64,000 nt of DNA from an uncultured Ectothiorhodospiraceae bacterium (GTDB lineage: Bacteria > Pseudomonadota > Gammaproteobacteria > UBA6429 > Thiohalophilaceae): assembly GCA_947258695.1 (NCBI GenBank), contig CAMYJG010000005.1, positions 1-64,000 on the forward strand, written 5' to 3'. Each line of letters starts with the position of its first letter. Position 1 is the first letter of the stretch. The notes under the pieces were generated by a model. The model was not told the origin of the DNA. It did not search any database and saw only the letters and a list, made by a program, of their open reading frames with translations. Made by a program: the position numbers and the translations under genes. Below, piece after piece: positions 9,225 to 18,287 of this stretch.

Positions 9225-9682
9225 ACCGCAAAGACGCAGAGTGCGCAAAGTTTACAAATTATTCACCAACCGCTTAATTCCATGTTTAAGAAGTTTGGTG
9301 TTAAAATTTATCAATAAGCCTAATTTATTATTTCTAATACGTAAATATGATAACAGTTGAGCATCATGAATTGGCAATAAGCTGTCTACTGATTTAAGCT
9401 CAACCACAACGGTATCTTCAACAATAAAATCTAACCGATAACCCACATCCATTTATCACCCTTATAAACAATATCTAAAGGTGCTTCACGAATATAATTA
9501 ATACCTTGAATAGTCAATTCTCTAGCCAGGCAAGATGAATATGCTGACTCTAATAACCCAGGTCCAAGATACCTATGAACTTCAATCGAAGCTCCAATTA
9601 TTTTCTGTGATATATCATTTTCTAACATTATTAACTCTCCTTGTTAATAAAAAAATCTTAGCGTCCTCTGCGTCTCTGCGGT
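9225..9682. mobile_element. candidate 458-bp element with 26-bp inverted ends carrying a GxxExxY gene
   Basis: The left end (9225-9250) starts ACCGCAAAGACGCAGAG. The right end (9657-9682) is its inverted counterpart, starting ACCGCAGAGACGCAGAG on the minus strand. By hand alignment 22 of 26 positions match. The ends bracket one gene of the GxxExxY/PD-(D/E)XK_3 family, in reading direction with the trp genes. No transposase is present, so movement would be in trans or by recombination. No clear target duplication is visible. Confidence 0.6.
9252..9628 (-). pseudogene. GxxExxY family protein (PD-(D/E)XK-like), frameshifted
   Basis: Two overlapping ORFs together form one GxxExxY protein of about 125 residues. 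The N-terminal part (9431-9628) has IIGASIEVHRYLGPGLLESAY, including the name motif. The C-terminal part (9252-9452) has DVGYRLDFIVEDTVVVELKSV, with the D...ExK nuclease-like core, then LLINFN. Frame is lost near 9451-9453, where IVYKGDK should continue into a Leu codon and DVGYRLD. Loss of one T from a TTG codon explains it. It is either a decayed gene or a sequencing error. The family's function is unproven. Confidence 0.85.
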
Positions 9683-9690
9683 TAATATTA

Positions 9691-11163
9691 TTAATGTACC
9701 TTATCCAGCCCGGCTTCTGCCATGGCAACAGCACGAAATACCGCACGCCCTTTGTTCATGGTTTCATCCCATTCATTTTTTGGTACTGAATCATAAACAA
9801 TACCCGCTCCTGCTTGTATATGCAGTGTTTTATCTTTTATAACCGCGGTCCGAATAGCTATCGCGGTATCCATATTGCCATTCCATGAAAGGTAGCCTAC
9901 CGCGCCAGCATAGACGCCTCGTTTTACCGGTTCCAGTTCGTCAATGATTTCCATTGCTCGAATTTTAGGTGCACCGCTCACCGTTCCCGCCGGGAAAGTG
10001 GCGCGTAACACATCCATCGCGCTTAAGCCTTTTTTCAAATTACCGACAACGTTAGATACGATATGCATGACGTGCGAGTAACGTTCTATCAACATATTTT
10101 CCGTTAACTGCACGCTACCAATTTTTGCAATGCGGCCAACATCATTACGCCCGAGATCAATCAGCATTAAATGCTCTGCCAGTTCTTTTGGATCAGCTAA
10201 CAACTCAAGCTCAAGCAATTTATCTTCGCGTGGTGTTTTACCACGTGGTCGGGTACCAGCAATGGGTCTTACCGTCACTTCGCCATCTTCCAGGCGGGTC
10301 AAAATTTCAGGCGAAGAACCGGCAACATGAAAATCACCCAGGTCTAAATAAAACATATAAGGCGATGGATTCAAGCCACGTAAAGCCCGGTATAAATCTA
10401 ACGGCCTGGATAAAAATGGAATCGACAAGCGTTGCGATAAAACAATTTGCATGGCATCGCCATTGGTTATGTATTCTTTCGCCTTTAATACCGCCGCTTC
10501 AAATTCATTCTGACTAAAGCCAGAGACAAAATCATCTTCTTTAACTTTAACCGATTTTTGTTTTGCCGGATGAACAATATGACTATCAAGTTGGTTAGTT
10601 AACCAGTCTAATCGAACCTGGGCATTTTCATACTCGCCTTGTTCTGCATGAACAATGATATAAAGCTTACCGCTTAAATTATCATGCACTATCAATTCAT
10701 CTGAGACCATTAACAGGATATCTGGTAAACCTAATTCATCCTTGTTCGGACAATCTTTCAGACGTGGTTCAATATACCTGACCGTGTCGTAACCAAAATA
10801 ACCAACCAGGCCGCCATTAAATTTTGGCATAGCCTCTATTTCAGGAACTTTATATTCAGACTGGAATTCTTCAATCCATTTTAATGGATCGTCAACCGTC
10901 ATGGTTTGTTTTAATTTTCCACCCTGCAATATCTTGACTTCATAACCGGAAATGCGAATAACTTTACTCGAGGGTAAGCCGATAATAGAGTAACGCCCCC
11001 ATTTCTCACCACCCTGAACCGATTCAAACAGGTAGGAATAAGGTCCATCAGCCAGCTTAAGAAAGGTACTTAACGGGGTGTCGAGATCAGCCAGCACTTC
11101 CCGCATTAAAGGAATGCGGTTGTAACCTTTTGCGATGTACGCGTCGAATTCTTCTTGATTCAT
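9691..11163 (-). CDS. trpE: anthranilate synthase component I
   Basis: Chorismate to anthranilate, with TrpG. 490 residues. The N-terminal feedback region ([17 protein letters not shown]) carries the tryptophan-binding type element. The C-terminal chorismate-binding domain has [45 protein letters not shown] and [13 protein letters not shown]. The 143-bp upstream region to gph was searched for a Trp-rich leader peptide and none was seen, so attenuation is not supported. Gene order rpe-gph-trpE matches Pseudomonas. Confidence 0.96.
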   Translation of the reverse strand: MNQEEFDAYIAKGYNRIPLMREVLADLDTPLSTFLKLADGPYSYLFESVQGGEKWGRYSIIGLPSSKVIRISGYEVKILQGGKLKQTMTVDDPLKWIEEFQSEYKVPEIEAMPKFNGGLVGYFGYDTVRYIEPRLKDCPNKDELGLPDILLMVSDELIVHDNLSGKLYIIVHAEQGEYENAQVRLDWLTNQLDSHIVHPAKQKSVKVKEDDFVSGFSQNEFEAAVLKAKEYITNGDAMQIVLSQRLSIPFLSRPLDLYRALRGLNPSPYMFYLDLGDFHVAGSSPEILTRLEDGEVTVRPIAGTRPRGKTPREDKLLELELLADPKELAEHLMLIDLGRNDVGRIAKIGSVQLTENMLIERYSHVMHIVSNVVGNLKKGLSAMDVLRATFPAGTVSGAPKIRAMEIIDELEPVKRGVYAGAVGYLSWNGNMDTAIAIRTAVIKDKTLHIQAGAGIVYDSVPKNEWDETMNKGRAVFRAVAMAEAGLDKVH

Positions 11164-11306
11164 TCATTTTGCCTAATAATAAAAAATACACGATAAATAC
11201 AACCCGGTTTTAATTTGAGATAAAACCACTAACAACTCTTTGACTAGTTGCGCCATCGTTTATGTATTTTTCGTTTTATATCCATTATCAAGCCTGTCTT
11301 TTATTA

Positions 11307-11993
11307 TTATGCTGCTTCAGTTTTACCTAAAAGCACAGCTAACTCAGCCATCGAGTCTATAACCGCGTCCGGATTGGCTTCGTGGATATCAACACCGTGA
11401 TTATACCCATAACTCATACACGTTATCTGAAAACCTGCTGCCCGGGAAGCCTTAACGTCACTGATAGAGTCACCCAACATCATTGAGTTTTCAGGTTTAA
11501 CACCTAATTTTTCTGCTGCATGTAGCAATGGCAGAGGATCAGGTTTTTTCTTTTCTAAAGTATCGCCACAAATAATGATCTCAAAATCATCATGAATACC
11601 TAACTCTTTTAATATCGGCAAGGTAAATTGTGAGTCTTTATTCGTTACACAGCCGAGCTTGTAACCTTCTGCTTTTAAATAGGCTAAGCCTTCTTTTACA
11701 CCCGGATATAAACAGCTGCGCTTACAGGTGTTTTCTGAGTAAAGCTGAAGAAAAATGGGATATGCTTTTTCAAATAATACATCATCTGGTTCACCGTCCA
11801 GCTGACCAATTAAAGCACGTCGGGTTAATCGCTCAACACCGTTACCGACCCAGTCGCGTACTTTCGTTTCGCCATGAACCGGCATAGCCAGTTTCTTCAT
11901 CATCTCATCAACGCAATAAGCGAGATCAGGCACGCTGTCGACCAGCGTGCCATCAACATCAATCAGAACCATTTCGGGTTTCTTACTAATCAT
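11307..11993 (-). CDS. gph: phosphoglycolate phosphatase
   Basis: HAD-superfamily hydrolase (228 residues) that dephosphorylates 2-phosphoglycolate from DNA repair or Rubisco oxygenation. Motif I is LIDVDGTLVDSVPDL, motif II VTNKD, motif III K in KKKPDPLPLL, and motif IV MLGDSISDVKASRAAG. Cap-domain length fits Gph. It lies 13 bp from rpe and is probably cotranscribed. Its product glycolate could feed the GlcF-like oxidase at the start of the window. Confidence 0.9.
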   Translation of the reverse strand: MISKKPEMVLIDVDGTLVDSVPDLAYCVDEMMKKLAMPVHGETKVRDWVGNGVERLTRRALIGQLDGEPDDVLFEKAYPIFLQLYSENTCKRSCLYPGVKEGLAYLKAEGYKLGCVTNKDSQFTLPILKELGIHDDFEIIICGDTLEKKKPDPLPLLHAAEKLGVKPENSMMLGDSISDVKASRAAGFQITCMSYGYNHGVDIHEANPDAVIDSMAELAVLLGKTEAA

Positions 11994-12006
11994 GATTCTT
12001 ATATTT

Positions 12007-12696
12007 TTATTTAACTTTCGCTAACTCGTCGCGGAATTGTTTAATCACAGTATCATAAACATTCGCATCACTGTCGTTCTTAGCACCAAAGACAGCAGAG
12101 CCGGCAACAAACATATCTGCGCCCGCTTCAGCGATTTCTTTAATGTTATCCACTTTAACACCACCATCAATTTCTAAAGTGATGTCATAGCCACTTTCAT
12201 CAATCATTTTACGTGCTTCACGCAATTTGTTCAGTGTTTCAGGAATAAAGCTTTGACCACCAAAACCCGGGTTAACCGACATTAATAAAATAATATCCAC
12301 TTTATCCATCACGTGTTTCAGGATGTCGAGTGGTGTTGCCGGGTTAAATACTAAACCAGACTTACAACCACCTTCACGGATCATTTGTAAAGTCCGGTCG
12401 ATATGCTTTGAAGCTTCTGGGTGGAAAGTGATGTAGCTAGCGCCGGCATCGATGAAATCTGGAATAATACGGTCAACCGGCTCAACCATTAAATGCACAT
12501 CAATATCAGCCGTCACACCATGCTTACGTAATGCATCACACACTAAAGGGCCAATTGTCAGGTTCGGTACGTAGTGGTTATCCATAACGTCAAAATGCAC
12601 AACATCTGCACCCGATTTAAGGACGTTATCCACTTCCTGACCTAAACTCGCAAAATCTGCGGATAAAATCGAAGGTGCTATTTTATAATCTGCCAT
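12007..12696 (-). CDS. rpe: ribulose-phosphate 3-epimerase
   Basis: Interconverts ribulose-5-phosphate and xylulose-5-phosphate (pentose phosphate and Calvin cycles). About 229 residues from ATG 12696 ([15 protein letters not shown]); the ORF-track extension to 12735 adds a non-homologous leader. Motifs are [37 protein letters not shown] and LEIDGGV, with metal-binding D and H residues. First gene of an rpe-gph(-trp) run. Confidence 0.95.
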   Translation of the reverse strand: MADYKIAPSILSADFASLGQEVDNVLKSGADVVHFDVMDNHYVPNLTIGPLVCDALRKHGVTADIDVHLMVEPVDRIIPDFIDAGASYITFHPEASKHIDRTLQMIREGGCKSGLVFNPATPLDILKHVMDKVDIILLMSVNPGFGGQSFIPETLNKLREARKMIDESGYDITLEIDGGVKVDNIKEIAEAGADMFVAGSAVFGAKNDSDANVYDTVIKQFRDELAKVK

Positions 12697-12883
12697 GCTG
12701 TAATGCCTCTTGTTATTTTCAGCGTCAAACGCCAAATCTGTTGTTTAGCCAAATATTCGGGGATATCCGAATCGGTAAATAATTTGAAGCGCAGACTTTA
12801 CCCGATCCATGAGGATTTTTCAGCCTTTTGATACGACGATTAGAATCATATACTCTATTTATATATGTTAACCGGAGGTGAAT

Positions 12884-13669
12884 ATGAATCCACGTTATAC
12901 TGTTAAAACCCTATTAATTGTCAGTATTAGTCTTTTTCTATCAAGTACTTATGCCTCGGATATGGCAAAAGAAAAACGCTGGGCCGATCAAATCGTCGAT
13001 AGCATCATGGTCGGGGATGCCGAATGGTTAAAAGCCGGCAAAAATAAAATACTTTCGATCTACACTGAAAACACCACGGAAACAGCCATTGGTGGAGCCA
13101 TCGTTCTGCACGGCAGCGGTGTTCACCCAAACTGGGACCAGGTAGTACGCCCGTTACGCAGCCAATTACCGGATCATGGCTGGTCGACCCTGTCGGTTCA
13201 GTTGCCGGTGTTAGCCAACGATGCCGAATATCAAGACTACATTCCTCTTTTTAAAGAAGTTGCACCGCGCATTAACTCCGGCGTTGCCTTTTTAAAATCA
13301 AAAGGGATTCAAAATATTGCCATCATTGCACATAGCCTGGGTTCATCCATGGCGGCACACTACATGGCAAACAAGCCGGACCCAAGCATTAAGGCATTCG
13401 TTGCGATTGGTGTTTCCGGTAACATGCATAGTGAAGATAAGGTTGGTTACCTGACATCCCTTAAAACAATTAAAGTACCTGTACTCGATATTTTTGGCAG
13501 TAATGATTTAACCCCCGTTTTAGAAAGTGAAAAAGCAAAAGCCGATGTCGCGCGTAAGGCCGGTAATAAAAACTATACCCAGTTAAAAATACCCGGCGCC
13601 AATCATTTCTTTGACAATAAAGATGATGTACTGGTGAAACGTATACGCGGCTGGCTGCTAAAAAATTAA
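12884..13669 (+). CDS. DUF3530 family protein, secreted alpha/beta-hydrolase-like
   Basis: A 261-residue protein with a signal peptide (VKTLLIVSISLFLSSTYAS). It has an alpha/beta-hydrolase core: HGSG turn (VLHGSGVHPNWDQVV), nucleophile elbow IAHSLGSSMA (GxSxG-like AHSLGS), LDIFGSNDLTP for the acid, and GANHFF for the histidine. This matches DUF3530. The substrate is unknown; the location is probably periplasm. ATG 12884 is preferred because GGAGG overlaps the GTG at 12878. It is followed 40 bp later by a CopD-like gene. Confidence 0.75.
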   Translation: MNPRYTVKTLLIVSISLFLSSTYASDMAKEKRWADQIVDSIMVGDAEWLKAGKNKILSIYTENTTETAIGGAIVLHGSGVHPNWDQVVRPLRSQLPDHGWSTLSVQLPVLANDAEYQDYIPLFKEVAPRINSGVAFLKSKGIQNIAIIAHSLGSSMAAHYMANKPDPSIKAFVAIGVSGNMHSEDKVGYLTSLKTIKVPVLDIFGSNDLTPVLESEKAKADVARKAGNKNYTQLKIPGANHFFDNKDDVLVKRIRGWLLKN

Positions 13670-13709
13670 GCAAGCACAGAACTTAGAATTAAATAATAAG
13701 GAAAATAAA

Positions 13710-14171
13710 ATGACACTGACTGTTTCAATCGTATTGCACATACTCGCAGCCGTAGTTTGGGTAGGCGGAATGTTTTTTGCCTATATGTTTTTACGCCCGG
13801 TTGCTGCCTCACAACTTGAACCCCCTGCCCGGCTAACACTTTGGGTTGGTGTGTTTAAAATGTTTTTTCCCTTTGTCTGGCTGTCGGTTTTATTTTTGCC
13901 CTTAACCGGTTACCTGATGATCTTTGATGTCTGGGGTAGTATGGCAGCAACACCATTATACGTGCATATCATGAATGGCTTAGGTATTGTCATGATCTTA
14001 ATTTATATGCATGTCTACTTTGCACCGTTTAAACGCTTTAAAGAAGCTGTGATTAAACAGGACTGGCAAGAAGGTGGGCGTAATTTAAATATTATTCGTA
14101 AGATGGTCGGTATCAATACGATGCTTGGTTTATTAACCATTATCGTTGTTAGTGCAGGTCGAACACTTTAA
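13710..14171 (+). CDS. CopD family integral membrane protein
   Basis: A 153-residue protein with four predicted membrane helices (LHILAAVVWVGGMFFAYMF; MFFPFVWLSVLFLPLTGYLM; YVHIMNGLGIVMILIYMHVYF; MVGINTMLGLLTIIVVSAG). Conserved His residues in helix ends fit the CopD/YczE-like superfamily, in which a role in copper uptake or heme handling is proposed. AAGGA precedes the ATG. It is probably cotranscribed with the DUF3530 gene and convergent with djlA. Function is inferred only at family level. Confidence 0.75.
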   Translation: MTLTVSIVLHILAAVVWVGGMFFAYMFLRPVAASQLEPPARLTLWVGVFKMFFPFVWLSVLFLPLTGYLMIFDVWGSMAATPLYVHIMNGLGIVMILIYMHVYFAPFKRFKEAVIKQDWQEGGRNLNIIRKMVGINTMLGLLTIIVVSAGRTL

Positions 14172-14216
14172 TAAAAAATAATTTCAGCCACACGGGACTC
14201 AGAGAAAAATTATCTT

Positions 14217-15038
14217 TTATTTTTTTCTTTGCGCAACAATTAATTCATAGGCAGATTTAATTTCCTGCGTTTTTTCAGTGGCTATCTTCACCATTTCTTC
14301 AGGCATCCCTTTAGAAACCAGTTTATCCGGATGATGTTGATTCATTTGTCGGCGATAGGCTTTTTTTACTTCACTGTCACTGGCACTTTCTGAAACAGCC
14401 AGAACTGCATAGGCTTCTTTAAGCGCATCTTCTGTAGACTGTTGCTGATAGTGTGCTTGCCCGGATCCTGTTTGATGGAAATGTTGTTGCCCCATCACCA
14501 TTTGTACCAGACGTTGGTAATCCTGTTGTGAATAACCAATTTGTTCACTGATGGTCAGTAAAATGCGTTCTTCATTGTTATCCAGCTTACCATCGGCTAA
14601 TGCAGAAAAAATCAGGATCTCTAATAACATTTGTGACAGGGCACGGTTGTGATGCGATATTTTTTTAAACTCTTCAATACAACGATCCGGATAAAACTCA
14701 ACTTGTTTACCTTCAGCAAAATAACCGATGGCACGTTGTGTTTGCTGCTCATCTAAACGCATTTGCTGCATAATGGTACGGGCAGCCTGTATTTCTTCAC
14801 TGCTGACATGGCCATCTGCTTTAGCAACATGACCCAATAAAGAAAATACGGTTTTGAAAAATACCTGTTGAATTTCAGCACGGTTTTTTGCACTGGTAAA
14901 AGCGGCAGAAAAATCACCTTGCGCTAAACCACGATCAAAAATATGACCGAAGTACGCACCGATAAGTAAGCCCCAAATACTACCGCCACTGATTAAATAG
15001 CCAAAAAAAGCGCCGGCCAATTTCCCCGCTATATTCAT
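14217..15038 (-). CDS. djlA: co-chaperone DjlA
   Basis: Membrane-anchored DnaJ-like co-chaperone, 273 residues. An N-terminal transmembrane segment with GxxxG spacing (AGKLAGAFFGYLISGG) is followed by a central TerB-like helical domain (about 55-175) and a Gln/His-rich linker. The C-terminal J domain (about 205-273) contains the essential HPD in NQHHPDKLV. This architecture is diagnostic for DjlA, which stimulates DnaK and affects envelope stress. It stands convergent to copD. Confidence 0.93.
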   Translation of the reverse strand: MNIAGKLAGAFFGYLISGGSIWGLLIGAYFGHIFDRGLAQGDFSAAFTSAKNRAEIQQVFFKTVFSLLGHVAKADGHVSSEEIQAARTIMQQMRLDEQQTQRAIGYFAEGKQVEFYPDRCIEEFKKISHHNRALSQMLLEILIFSALADGKLDNNEERILLTISEQIGYSQQDYQRLVQMVMGQQHFHQTGSGQAHYQQQSTEDALKEAYAVLAVSESASDSEVKKAYRRQMNQHHPDKLVSKGMPEEMVKIATEKTQEIKSAYELIVAQRKK

Positions 15039-15090
15039 TTTACTGCCTTATTTATATAAAATTTATTATTTATGATTAAATCATAATACT

Positions 15091-15448
15091 TCAATCACTG
15101 ACATTCAAACTACCCATGTACATTTTCATTTGACAGGTAAAGGTAATTTCACCGGCTTTTTCAGGTTTAATTTTAACCGCAACCTTTTTATTAATGGGCA
15201 AGTCAAAACTTAAGTTCAGTTCATCAAACACTACTTTTTCTACACAAGGTGACGGATCTTTTCGTAAAAAAGATAAAGTCACTTCTTCTCCCGCTTTAAC
15301 CTCGATGCGTGATGGTGTGTAAACCCCCGTTATCTACAACTATCTCAACGCTATCAGAAGATGCTTTTAATGATGCCGGTTTTTTAATCCAAAACCACCA
15401 GATCATTAAAACAATAAAAGCTAAACCAATGATGTTTACTGTCAGCAT
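15091..15448 (-). pseudogene. cupredoxin-domain protein, frameshifted
   Basis: The ORF track shows only the C-terminal 63 residues (TLSFLRKDPSPC...FTCQMKMYMG), which match Cupredoxin_1 proteins with the Cys/Met copper ligands. Reading upstream from ATG 15448 gives a membrane anchor (VNIIGLAFIVLMIWWFWIKK) and VEIVVDNG, then frame is lost at a run of five G (CCCCC, 15324-15328 on the plus strand). Removing one G restores VYTPSRIEVKAGEEVTLSF. It lies 22 bp after the copper ATPase remnant, the normal copA-cupredoxin order. Decay or a homopolymer sequencing error are both possible. Confidence 0.8.
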
Positions 15449-15470
15449 ACGGATTGTTCCATTATATTAT

Positions 15471-15728
15471 TTAGATTGACGATTTAAAAAATCGTAAACG
15501 GTTGGCGTTGCTCACTACCGTTACCGATGACATGGCCATCGCGGCGCCCGCTATCATCGGGTTTAATAAAACCCCCATTAACGGGTAAAGAATACCGGCA
15601 CTTCTATAGCAACATCCACTTCTTTACCATCGCGAAGCACACGCGCGGTTTTTGGTTGTAAGCCAATCAACCATTTAATCGCTTCACTGGTTTTACCGCG
15701 CGCTTTCATTTCCAGCGCAGAACCAAAA
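15471..15728 (-). pseudogene. copper P1B-type ATPase remnant with large internal deletion
   Basis: Two pieces of a CopA-like ATPase are joined. The upstream piece has ALEMKARGKTSEAIKWLIGL and [15 protein letters not shown], the start of the actuator domain. The downstream piece, in another frame, has [20 protein letters not shown] and [15 protein letters not shown], the final transmembrane pair and C-terminus. The join is near 15600, so the phosphorylation and ATP-binding domains (some 450 codons by family comparison) are missing, as is the N-terminus. Non-functional. Confidence 0.85.
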
Positions 15729-15944
15729 TTAATTATACTCGCCAGGAATATCGTTTTTCTTAACAGTAACATGGCCGACTTTTTTTCCTGACATTCTCAA
15801 CAACTCATCGCCTGAGAATTCATAACCAAGTTTTAGAGCTATTTTCGCAACATCATCTGCCGTTGATGAAGAGAGTACCTGATTTTTTAGTTCAGGATCA
15901 GACTGCATTTTCATTAAAAATTCCTTGAGTTGATCTAAAGCCAT
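15729..15944 (-). CDS. Nif11-like leader peptide family protein
   Basis: A 71-residue protein whose first ~50 residues fit the Nif11 domain (MALDQLKEFLMKMQSDPELK...ADDVAKIALKLGYEFSGDEL). This domain serves as the leader of many ribosomal natural-product precursors and also occurs in stand-alone proteins. The C-terminal tail (GHVTVKKNDIPGEYN) has no Cys, so a lanthipeptide or thiopeptide core is unlikely. No modifying enzyme is nearby. Its stop abuts the ATPase remnant exactly, so the gene sits on a rearrangement junction. AGGA precedes the ATG. Confidence 0.75.
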   Translation of the reverse strand: MALDQLKEFLMKMQSDPELKNQVLSSSTADDVAKIALKLGYEFSGDELLRMSGKKVGHVTVKKNDIPGEYN

Positions 15945-16109
15945 ATTTGAAATTCCTACTCTCTATCTGTTAAAAATTAAACGGGGAAACCATTACCGGA
16001 TTAATAAAATTTTACTCTTGTTTCAAGCTATCAGCAATGAATGCCGACTCTGAAGAGCAGATATATTGTACTAAAAGTGATATGACTGAAAAAACTGCTT
16101 AAATTACGA

Positions 16110-16115
16110 TATAAT
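16110..16115 (+). promoter_or_regulatory. possible -10 element for cnoX
   Basis: A perfect TATAAT lies about 50 bp ahead of the cnoX start. No strong -35 is seen at 17 bp. Weak evidence only. Confidence 0.3.
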
Positions 16116-16166
16116 GCTGCCCCAGCAACCTTTTATTCCTATTTATCTTTATCGAGGCTATTTATT

Positions 16167-17042
16167 GTGAGCGAACAGGAAGCTTATATATTTGAGGTAA
16201 CTCAAAAAAACTTCACTGCTACTGTCATTTCAAATTCAGACAAGATTCCTGTTTTTGTTTTGTTTATGGGCGTGTGGTCTGAACACTGTTTCAAGTTGGA
16301 ATCGATCCTGGCTGACATGGCAAATGAATTCGCCGGAAAATTCATATTTGCCAAGGCTGATATCGATGAACAACCGGATCTACGCAAAGAATACAAAATA
16401 GAAAATGTGCCAACTCTCAAGGTATTCAGAAATGGAAATGTGGTGCACACTGAAGAAGGCGTACTAGAAGCAGATGAAATCCGTGCTTTACTCAAATCTT
16501 ATGGCATCTTTCGTCAGTCGGACGAATTACGCGAACAGGCTCGCGAGCAACACATGGCAGGAAATGTAGTCGAGGCGATTAGCTTGCTTACTCAGGCAAT
16601 TAAACTCGACCCGAGTAATACTCGAATTGCAATGGACATGGTGCAGATCTTTCTGGATATTAACGAACTTGAACAAGCCAGGGGGTTGTTTAATAAACTG
16701 CCTGAGCAAGATCAAAATAGTGACGCCGGTCGCTCTCTTGCAGGTCAACTCAGTTTTAAAGAACTCGCTGCAAAAACCGCGGGTAAACAAAGCCTGGAAA
16801 ATCAGCTTGCTAATAATCCAGATGATCATGATGCCCTTTTTGACCTTGCAATTTGCCTGGTTGCGGAACACGACTACCAATCGGCAATGGATCATCTGTT
16901 TGAAATTTTTACTAAAGATCAAAATTATAAAGATGGAGCTGCACGGGAAATGATCATTAGCCTTACCAACGTACTGACAGCGAATGAACCAGAAATGGCA
17001 CAGGAATTTAGACGAAGACTGGGAAATATCACAGCCCAATAA
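16167..17042 (+). CDS. cnoX: thioredoxin/TPR co-chaperone CnoX (YbbN)
   Basis: Chaperedoxin that protects substrates from over-oxidation and hands them to GroEL or DnaK. 291 residues. A thioredoxin fold (1-110) carries VWSEHC in place of WCGPC, as in E. coli CnoX (SQHC), so it is not a dithiol reductase. A C-terminal TPR domain follows (about 115-291; IKLDPSNTRIAMDM, NNPDDHDALFDLAICL). The start is GTG 16167 with upstream GAGG. Convergent to rlmG. Confidence 0.88.
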   Translation: MSEQEAYIFEVTQKNFTATVISNSDKIPVFVLFMGVWSEHCFKLESILADMANEFAGKFIFAKADIDEQPDLRKEYKIENVPTLKVFRNGNVVHTEEGVLEADEIRALLKSYGIFRQSDELREQAREQHMAGNVVEAISLLTQAIKLDPSNTRIAMDMVQIFLDINELEQARGLFNKLPEQDQNSDAGRSLAGQLSFKELAAKTAGKQSLENQLANNPDDHDALFDLAICLVAEHDYQSAMDHLFEIFTKDQNYKDGAAREMIISLTNVLTANEPEMAQEFRRRLGNITAQ

Positions 17043-17105
17043 TAATGTATGTTATCACCCTATCTTAATATATTTGTTTCAGATGATCCCTTTGCAGATA
17101 GTTAA

Positions 17106-18239
17106 TTATTTGTTTACTGCTTTTAACACCACAAATTTTTTATTTGTCGCAATGAGTTCACAGTTGCCAAAGAGTTTTTTTAACTTAACATGGTAGCCAA
17201 GATGTCGGTTACCAATCACCCATAACTCACCGCCTTTTTTTAACACTACTTTAGACTGCTTAAACATACGCCAGGCAATATCATCACCTACCGCATTATG
17301 TTGATGAAAAGGTGGATTATTTAAAATCAAATCCGCACTCTCTTTTATAACTGCAGTTAAGCAGTCTCCTGCTTGAAAATGGGCTTTGCGATTAGCTCCC
17401 ATATTGTAACTAAAATTCTCTTTTGCTGAGGTAATCGCCATAAATGATTCATCAATAAACGTTATTTCAGCTGACGGATTTTTTTCTGCCGCAATTAACC
17501 CGAGTAAACCATTGCCACAGCCCAAATCAATAATCTGACTATATTTTTCATTGGACGGAATGTGCTGTAAAAAAAAGCGTGTACCAATATCCAGACTTCC
17601 CCGCGAAAATACGTTGGCGTGATTAATAATTTTATAATCGGTGCCTTCTAATAGATACGAAGCCGGGTATGGACTTTTTTCTGCTGTGATGCTTTTATCA
17701 ACCCGGGAGAAAATTAAGCGCGCCTTCTTTTTAGCCAGTGATGTTTTCGTACTACCAATATACTTTTCAAATAAATCAAGCGTTGAAGTGTGGATGGATT
17801 TCACCATACCTGCCGCGACAATGGTTGTCGCTGATGTAATAAATGCTTGAATGCGGATTAGCTGATCTTCTAATAAGGCTAAACTTTTTGGGATTTTTAT
17901 CAGTATAATTGAGTATTCTCCCTCAGGAGATTCAATACTTTTTATGATAGATAAATTTGTTGCCGGTAGTTTATTATTCTGAAAATTTTGTAGAGTAGCT
18001 TGTTGAGCGTTCCATGAATCTGTCCAGCTGGTTATTGGGTAGATCGCTAACGAGCTTGCCAAAGCACCAAAACCATCATTAATAATGAGCAGACTGGCGT
18101 TTTCGTCAACTATCTTCCCTTCAGCAAGATAATTTAACAGGTATTCATCTGCCGCATCCCACGCCCGTAATAATTCTTTTTTACGTAGCGGGTACCTATC
18201 TAATTTAAATGTACCTTGCGGTACCTGAAGCATTTCCAT
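17106..18239 (-). CDS. rlmG: 23S rRNA (guanine(1835)-N(2))-methyltransferase RlmG
   Basis: SAM-dependent methyltransferase of 377 residues with the RsmC/RlmG tandem architecture. The N-terminal half is a degenerate methyltransferase fold. The catalytic C-terminal half has DLGCGNGLLGL (SAM motif I) and LNNPPFHQHNAVGDDIAW (N2-guanine NPPF motif), then GNRHLGYHVKLKKLFGN, which is typical of RlmG rather than RsmC. Cytosolic, acting on 23S rRNA. It is transcribed toward cnoX. Confidence 0.88.
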   Translation of the reverse strand: MEMLQVPQGTFKLDRYPLRKKELLRAWDAADEYLLNYLAEGKIVDENASLLIINDGFGALASSLAIYPITSWTDSWNAQQATLQNFQNNKLPATNLSIIKSIESPEGEYSIILIKIPKSLALLEDQLIRIQAFITSATTIVAAGMVKSIHTSTLDLFEKYIGSTKTSLAKKKARLIFSRVDKSITAEKSPYPASYLLEGTDYKIINHANVFSRGSLDIGTRFFLQHIPSNEKYSQIIDLGCGNGLLGLIAAEKNPSAEITFIDESFMAITSAKENFSYNMGANRKAHFQAGDCLTAVIKESADLILNNPPFHQHNAVGDDIAWRMFKQSKVVLKKGGELWVIGNRHLGYHVKLKKLFGNCELIATNKKFVVLKAVNK

Positions 18240-18287
18240 AAGGACATTGTATTTGAAAATACTGGCTAGAGTAATATATAAATTCGT

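Noticed and set aside
11164-11306. Possible trp leader peptide or attenuator before trpE
   Set aside because: No Trp-rich short ORF and no terminator/antiterminator pair could be seen.
16167-16500. CnoX lacking the WCGPC motif as a novelty
   Set aside because: SxHC is also found in E. coli CnoX, so this is normal for the family.
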